Below are positions 60,435 through 64,000 of a stretch of DNA of 64,000 bases, piece by piece; within the stretch, counting starts at the first letter, position 1, and each line of letters begins with the position of its first letter. Where the stretch lies: contig JADJPM010000004.1 of assembly GCA_016713245.1 (NCBI GenBank), positions 3,410,001 to 3,474,000 of the forward strand, given 5' to 3'. Source of the stretch: Verrucomicrobiaceae bacterium. Its GTDB lineage: Bacteria; Verrucomicrobiota; Verrucomicrobiia; Verrucomicrobiales; Verrucomicrobiaceae. The position numbers were made by a program, and so were the translations under genes. Below the pieces are notes generated by a model. The model worked only from the letters and a program-made list of their open reading frames with translations, did not search any database and was not told the origin of the DNA.

Positions 60435-61730
60435 TCACCGCGCGATGCAAGGCAGCATCATCGCGTCCCGCATGCCGTGGAGGATTTTTTTGTCCGAAGG
60501 GCACACCGTGGCCAGCACCCCGCCAAGCACCGGCTCGTCCACGGCCGACGCCCCGAAGTAATATGGGCACAACCGCACCCGGCTGGGCATCAGCCGCGTG
60601 CTTTGCGTCTCCTCCACCCAGGCCGGATGGGTCACCACTCGGGCTCGATGAAACTCCTGCAGCACAAATGGGTTCGTCGAAAAGCTCGCCAGCGCCTCAT
60701 CAATCGCCGCGCCCCATTGCTCTTGCGAGAGATCATGCCCGATAAAGACGCCTCGCGAGCCCCAGCCACGCTCCGAGAAGCCGCTGATCTTCAAAACGAG
60801 TTCCCGCTTCTTGCCGCCAAAGGTTTTCATCTCGCTCCAACTCTGGATGTCGAGCTTGGGAAACACCGCGAAGGGCGGCAGCGGAGTGGGATCGACCACC
60901 CAGCCGAAGGGAATGCACTTTTGGAGAAGTTCGTGGTGCTTGGTTCCTAGTTCTTGGTTCCAGTAGTCTTCGAGGGCGGGTGACCAAAAGAGAGCCAACC
61001 AGAGTTTTTCTTCGAGGAAGGCTTTCAATGGCGGCGTGAAGCTCAACTCGCCCTTTTCGGCCATTCGCAGCATCGCGTCGGCATTTTCCACGTTCGCGAG
61101 GTCGAAGAGTTCAAAGAAGCGATAGATCGCCGCGCCGCTCAATTCATACGGCTGCACCTCCCAGGGCCGCAAAACACGCCGCCCGAGCTTCTCGGCCAGC
61201 CATTCCATCTCCGGCACATAATCCCCCGACTCCCGTGAGACGAGGATGTCCTCCGCTGGAAACGTCTGCGCAAAGGCCTCCAGCATGCCCGAGGCACCAC
61301 CGATCACGTCTTGGCCCAGCGAAGCATAAGTTTCATTCAGCCACGCCGTCAGCCCAATGCCACCAGGGAGCGAGTCCAGCTCCGAAATCGTCACGCCATC
61401 CTCCGTCAGCACGAGGTCGGGTCGCAGCACCGCGGGCAGTTCATTCCGCCAGCGAGCCAGCCGACCGAGCTTCACCACCCGCTCCGGCTTCCCCTGATCC
61501 AGCAAACGAGCCACCCAAGCATGCCGCTCATCAAAGTAGAGCGCATTGCAAGCCCGCTGAAATGCCCGCAGCGCCGGGCCAAGCTGCCGAATCAAGCTCA
61601 CCGTCCGCTCATCGAGCCCAAACGCCTCCGGCGAAAGCACCCATTCCTTCTCCGCAAAGAAGCCCTGCGCCGGAAACGCGGCACGCAGTTGGGCAATGGC
61701 ATCAGCAGCAGTCATGAGTGCGCTGTCCAT
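60435..61730 (-). CDS. ATP-grasp-like protein of unknown function
   Basis: A 431-residue cytoplasmic protein. The C-terminal part has ATP-grasp-like segments: ELVLKISGFSERGWGSRGVF (Lys and Gly-rich loop), NPFVLQEFHRARVV and a preceding FAVFPKLDIQSWSEMKTFGG. The N-terminal part (ISELDSLPGGIGLTAWLNET, ILVSRESGDYVPEMEWLAEK) resembles the circularly permuted ATP-grasp proteins that are linked to peptide ligation. Its substrates are unknown. ATG 61730 or 61715 are both possible starts; the frame is open to 61844. It ends 24 nt from the esterase. Confidence 0.7.
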   Translation of the reverse strand: MDSALMTAADAIAQLRAAFPAQGFFAEKEWVLSPEAFGLDERTVSLIRQLGPALRAFQRACNALYFDERHAWVARLLDQGKPERVVKLGRLARWRNELPAVLRPDLVLTEDGVTISELDSLPGGIGLTAWLNETYASLGQDVIGGASGMLEAFAQTFPAEDILVSRESGDYVPEMEWLAEKLGRRVLRPWEVQPYELSGAAIYRFFELFDLANVENADAMLRMAEKGELSFTPPLKAFLEEKLWLALFWSPALEDYWNQELGTKHHELLQKCIPFGWVVDPTPLPPFAVFPKLDIQSWSEMKTFGGKKRELVLKISGFSERGWGSRGVFIGHDLSQEQWGAAIDEALASFSTNPFVLQEFHRARVVTHPAWVEETQSTRLMPSRVRLCPYYFGASAVDEPVLGGVLATVCPSDKKILHGMRDAMMLPCIAR

Positions 61731-61806
61731 GCAGGAACTTCGACCGATGGGAAACGAAAAAATCTTCGCGTGACTCCGGCGCTGCCTTGCCCATGCATGC
61801 GCCCCC

Positions 61807-62349
61807 ATGTCCATCACCACCCGCAAAGGCGACGACGGCTCCACCGACCTTCTCTTCGGCGTCCGCGCCGCGAAATCTCATCCCCGCATCCACGCTCTCG
61901 GCAGTGTGGATGAATTAAACGCCGCCCTCGGCCCCCTCCGCATCACCGCCACGAAGGAGGAGACGCGTGAATTCCTCCCGCAGGTGCAGCGTTGGCTCAT
62001 CAGCCTCATGGGCGAGCTAGCCACCCCGCCGGGGCTGGAGGCCAAATATGCCGCCACGCATAAAGACCTCATCTCCGCCGAACAGATTGCCCTGCTCGAC
62101 ACCCTCGCCGCGAAGCTGGAGGCCTCTGGAGCGCTTCAGTTCAAAGGCTGGGCACTCCCCGGTGAGGCCGGTGTGATGAGCGGTGCCCATGCCGATCTCG
62201 CCCGCGTGGCCTGCCGCCGGGCTGAACGCCGTGTGATCGACCTCCATGACACCCCCGAAGCCGTGCCAAACCGCGAAATCGCCCGCTTTTTGAACCGCCT
62301 CTCCGATGTCCTCTGGCTCCTGGCCCGCTGGGAGGAGCGGGCGGCTTGA
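61807..62349 (+). CDS. Cob(I)alamin adenosyltransferase, PduO type
   Basis: A 180-residue ATP:cob(I)alamin adenosyltransferase that makes adenosylcobalamin. Marks of the PduO family: TTRKGDDGSTDLLFG at the start (ATP loop), GSVDELNAALG, ARVACRRAERRV near residue 140 and NRLSDVLWLLARWEE at the end (the helix with conserved Asn and Arg). Length is typical. No other B12 genes and no B12 riboswitch are nearby, so it probably salvages cobamide for another enzyme elsewhere. Confidence 0.93.
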   Translation: MSITTRKGDDGSTDLLFGVRAAKSHPRIHALGSVDELNAALGPLRITATKEETREFLPQVQRWLISLMGELATPPGLEAKYAATHKDLISAEQIALLDTLAAKLEASGALQFKGWALPGEAGVMSGAHADLARVACRRAERRVIDLHDTPEAVPNREIARFLNRLSDVLWLLARWEERAA

Positions 62350-62444
62350 TCGAGACTCTGCGACGGTTCTGAACCTACCTTTGGCTTGCCGATTGTGAAG
62401 GCGACCCGTAGCGTACTCGCTTTCACATCCCTTTTTGACCTCTC

Positions 62445-63449
62445 ATGCTCATCCAATCGAAAGCCTTCGCCCGCGCCGGCCTTGTCGGAAATCCCTCCGA
62501 TGGCTACTTCGGCAAGACGATCTCCTTCATCATCCGGAATTTCCATGCCGAGGTCACCCTCTATGAAACGCCTGAGCTACGCATCGAGCCTGCGGATCGC
62601 GATTTGAGCGTCTTCGGCAGCATCGAGGAGCTCGTGCGAACGGTGCGGCAGTTTGGCTACTACGGCGGCATGCGCCTGCTCAAAGCCTGCGTGAAGCGTT
62701 TCTTCGAATACTGCTCCAAGCACGGCATCGACCTCCACGGCCGGAATTTCACCCTCCGCTACTCCAGCAATGTGCCACCGCAGGTTGGCATGGCCGGCAG
62801 CAGTGCCATCATCACCGCCTGCTGGCGGGCCTTGATGGAGTTTTATCGCGTCGAAATCCCGAGACACCTCGTGCCCAGCCTCGTCCTCAGCGTCGAGAAC
62901 GACGAACTAGGCATCCCCGCCGGCCTCCAGGACCGCGTCATCCAGACCTATGAGGGCGTCGTGTTCATGGATTTCAACCGCGCCAGCGTGGAAAAGCTCG
63001 GCTACGGCATCTACGAGGAGATTGATCCCGCCTTGCTCCCTCCCGTGTACGTCGCCTACACCACGCAGCTCAGCGAAGGCACGGAAGTCTTCCACAACGA
63101 CATCCGCGGCCGCTGGAACCGCGGCGAACGAGAAGTCGTCAGCGCCATGTATCAATGGGCCGGGCTGGCGCATCGGGTGAAGGACATGATTCTCGAAGGC
63201 CGTGGCCGCGAGATCGGCCCGCTGCTCAATGAGAACTTCGACCTGCGCCGCCGCCTCTACAAAATCAGCCAGGGAAACATCGACATGGTCGAGGCCGCTC
63301 GCGAAGTGGGTGCCAGCGCCAAATTCACCGGCTCTGGCGGTGCCATCGTCGGCACCTATGAAGATGACGCCATGTTTGAGAAGCTACGCGCCGTGCTCGA
63401 ACCCATGAAAGTGGCCGTCATCAAGCCGCAGATCCTGCTGGAAGCATGA
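62445..63449 (+). CDS. GHMP-family kinase, glucuronokinase-like
   Basis: A 334-residue small-molecule kinase. Motif 1 (ARAGLVGNPSDGYFGKTISF, residues about 10-29), motif 2 VPPQVGMAGSSAIITACWRA (near 110-129) and motif 3 AKFTGSGGAIVGTYE (near 292-306) are all present. The spelling resembles plant glucuronokinase and mevalonate/galactokinase relatives; sugar-1-phosphate formation is inferred. It starts 95 nt after the adenosyltransferase gene. Confidence 0.88.
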   Translation: MLIQSKAFARAGLVGNPSDGYFGKTISFIIRNFHAEVTLYETPELRIEPADRDLSVFGSIEELVRTVRQFGYYGGMRLLKACVKRFFEYCSKHGIDLHGRNFTLRYSSNVPPQVGMAGSSAIITACWRALMEFYRVEIPRHLVPSLVLSVENDELGIPAGLQDRVIQTYEGVVFMDFNRASVEKLGYGIYEEIDPALLPPVYVAYTTQLSEGTEVFHNDIRGRWNRGEREVVSAMYQWAGLAHRVKDMILEGRGREIGPLLNENFDLRRRLYKISQGNIDMVEAAREVGASAKFTGSGGAIVGTYEDDAMFEKLRAVLEPMKVAVIKPQILLEA

Positions 63450-63452
63450 CAC

Positions 63453-64000
63453 TCACGGCTTTGGCAGATCGCCGATGCGCTGCATGACCTCATCGGCGAG
63501 GGCTTGGTAAAGTTCCTTGCCCGTCTTGCCATAGCTAGGCAGATCAGGCCGCCAAAGATCCCCCACCGAAAGCGTCACATGGGATGGCCGTGGAAAGCAG
63601 GCCCCACGCGGAAAGCACTCCCGACTGCCAAAGATGCGCAGGGGCAGCACCGGAACTTCCGACTTCGCGATGAACAAGCCCACCCCCGCCTCGGCAGGCA
63701 TGAGGTTGTCATCGGGGCTACGGGTGCCCTCCGGGAAGATGAGAACCTTCTTCCCTTCCTTCAGCAGGCGGATGGTGAGCTTCAAAGACGAAGCATCCGG
63801 CTTGTCACGATCAATGGGGATGGCCTGCCAGCGGCGCAGGATCCAGCCAGCCACCGGATGATTGAACAGCGTCTTCCGTGCGAAGTAATGAATCGGCTCA
63901 TCGAAGGTTTGGCCCACGAACGGTGGGTCAACGAAGCTGGCGTGGTTGCAGGCGATGAGAGCCGGGCCGTCAATGCGCAGCTTCTCCGCGCCCATGATGC
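63453..64000 (-). CDS. plsC: 1-acyl-sn-glycerol-3-phosphate acyltransferase, truncated by window edge
   Basis: A PlsC-type acyltransferase that makes phosphatidic acid. The HxxxxD motif is NHASFVD, motif 2 is PIDRDKP, and motif 3 is FPEGTRS, with VPVLPLRIFG after it. The visible 182 residues lack the normal N-terminal helix; the frame is open to the end of the window, so the true start lies beyond 64000. ATG 63995 is internal. The stop is 4 nt from the convergent GHMP kinase gene. Confidence 0.9.
   Translation of the reverse strand, partial: IMGAEKLRIDGPALIACNHASFVDPPFVGQTFDEPIHYFARKTLFNHPVAGWILRRWQAIPIDRDKPDASSLKLTIRLLKEGKKVLIFPEGTRSPDDNLMPAEAGVGLFIAKSEVPVLPLRIFGSRECFPRGACFPRPSHVTLSVGDLWRPDLPSYGKTGKELYQALADEVMQRIGDLPKP

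Noticed and set aside
1..64000. tRNA and rRNA genes, riboswitches
   Set aside because: No TpsiC-arm-like GGTTCRANNCC context or riboswitch core was recognised by eye; a tRNAscan or Infernal run would settle it.

Overview
The window looks like a high-GC chromosome segment from the Verrucomicrobiota, probably close to Verrucomicrobium/Prosthecobacter. This is inferred from family content, not from a database search. The markers are two proteins with PEP-CTERM tails (one a giant autotransporter-associated beta-strand repeat protein), a secreted PVC-type 'membrane-bound dehydrogenase plus CxxCH heme' giant protein, many small secreted proteins of the DUF1080, NHL and xylose-isomerase-like kind, and scarce Shine-Dalgarno motifs. 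No rRNA, tRNA, CRISPR array or prophage was recognised.

Layout. 1-10 kb: a DegT-family aminotransferase, a small PEP-CTERM protein with promoter and terminator, an ECF sigma factor, the 1805-residue beta-strand-repeat PEP-CTERM protein, and purU. 10-12.5 kb: a VapC-type toxin-antitoxin pair and a badly frameshifted transposase relic. 12.5-24 kb: pyrF, an ABCG-like transporter, an MFS permease, an S11 peptidase that lacks its catalytic serine, 6-phosphofructokinase, mnmE, a winged-helix regulator, a lipoprotein and a YkuD-type transpeptidase. 24-29 kb: a secreted PHP-domain protein, RidA, a glutaredoxin-like protein, a DUF2959 lipoprotein and lipA. 29-33.4 kb: the nusA-infB-rbfA transcription/translation cluster with an attenuator-like hairpin before nusA. 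33.5-38.6 kb: an FKBP, recF, a putative nucleotidyltransferase pair, an SRPBCC membrane protein and hisS.

38.58-40.08 kb holds the most unusual object: one gene for an AAA ATPase fused to a PD-(D/E)XK-like (DUF234) domain. It is bracketed, exactly at its start and stop codons, by two 18-bp perfect-stem hairpins that are inverted copies of each other. It looks like a self-contained palindrome-ATPase-palindrome unit. 40.8-46.5 kb is a 1892-residue secreted protein (ceramidase-like, LamG-like, PVC dehydrogenase, HEAT-like, cytochrome c). Its reading frame contains one tandem repeat and five separate palindromic repeats, all kept in frame.

46.7-57.7 kb carries a translationally coupled secreted operon (beta-propeller, membrane protein, xylose-isomerase-like), coiled-coil proteins, a ROK sugar kinase with metF, an M20 peptidase, DUF72 and DUF1080 proteins. 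Two neighbouring genes there are broken: a TMEM43 homologue by an amber codon and an O-methyltransferase by a frameshift. 57.7-59.5 kb is a small accessory island with two orphan genes between two decayed copies of the same protein tail. 59.5-64 kb has a secreted esterase, an ATP-grasp-like protein, a PduO-type cobalamin adenosyltransferase, a GHMP kinase and a truncated plsC.
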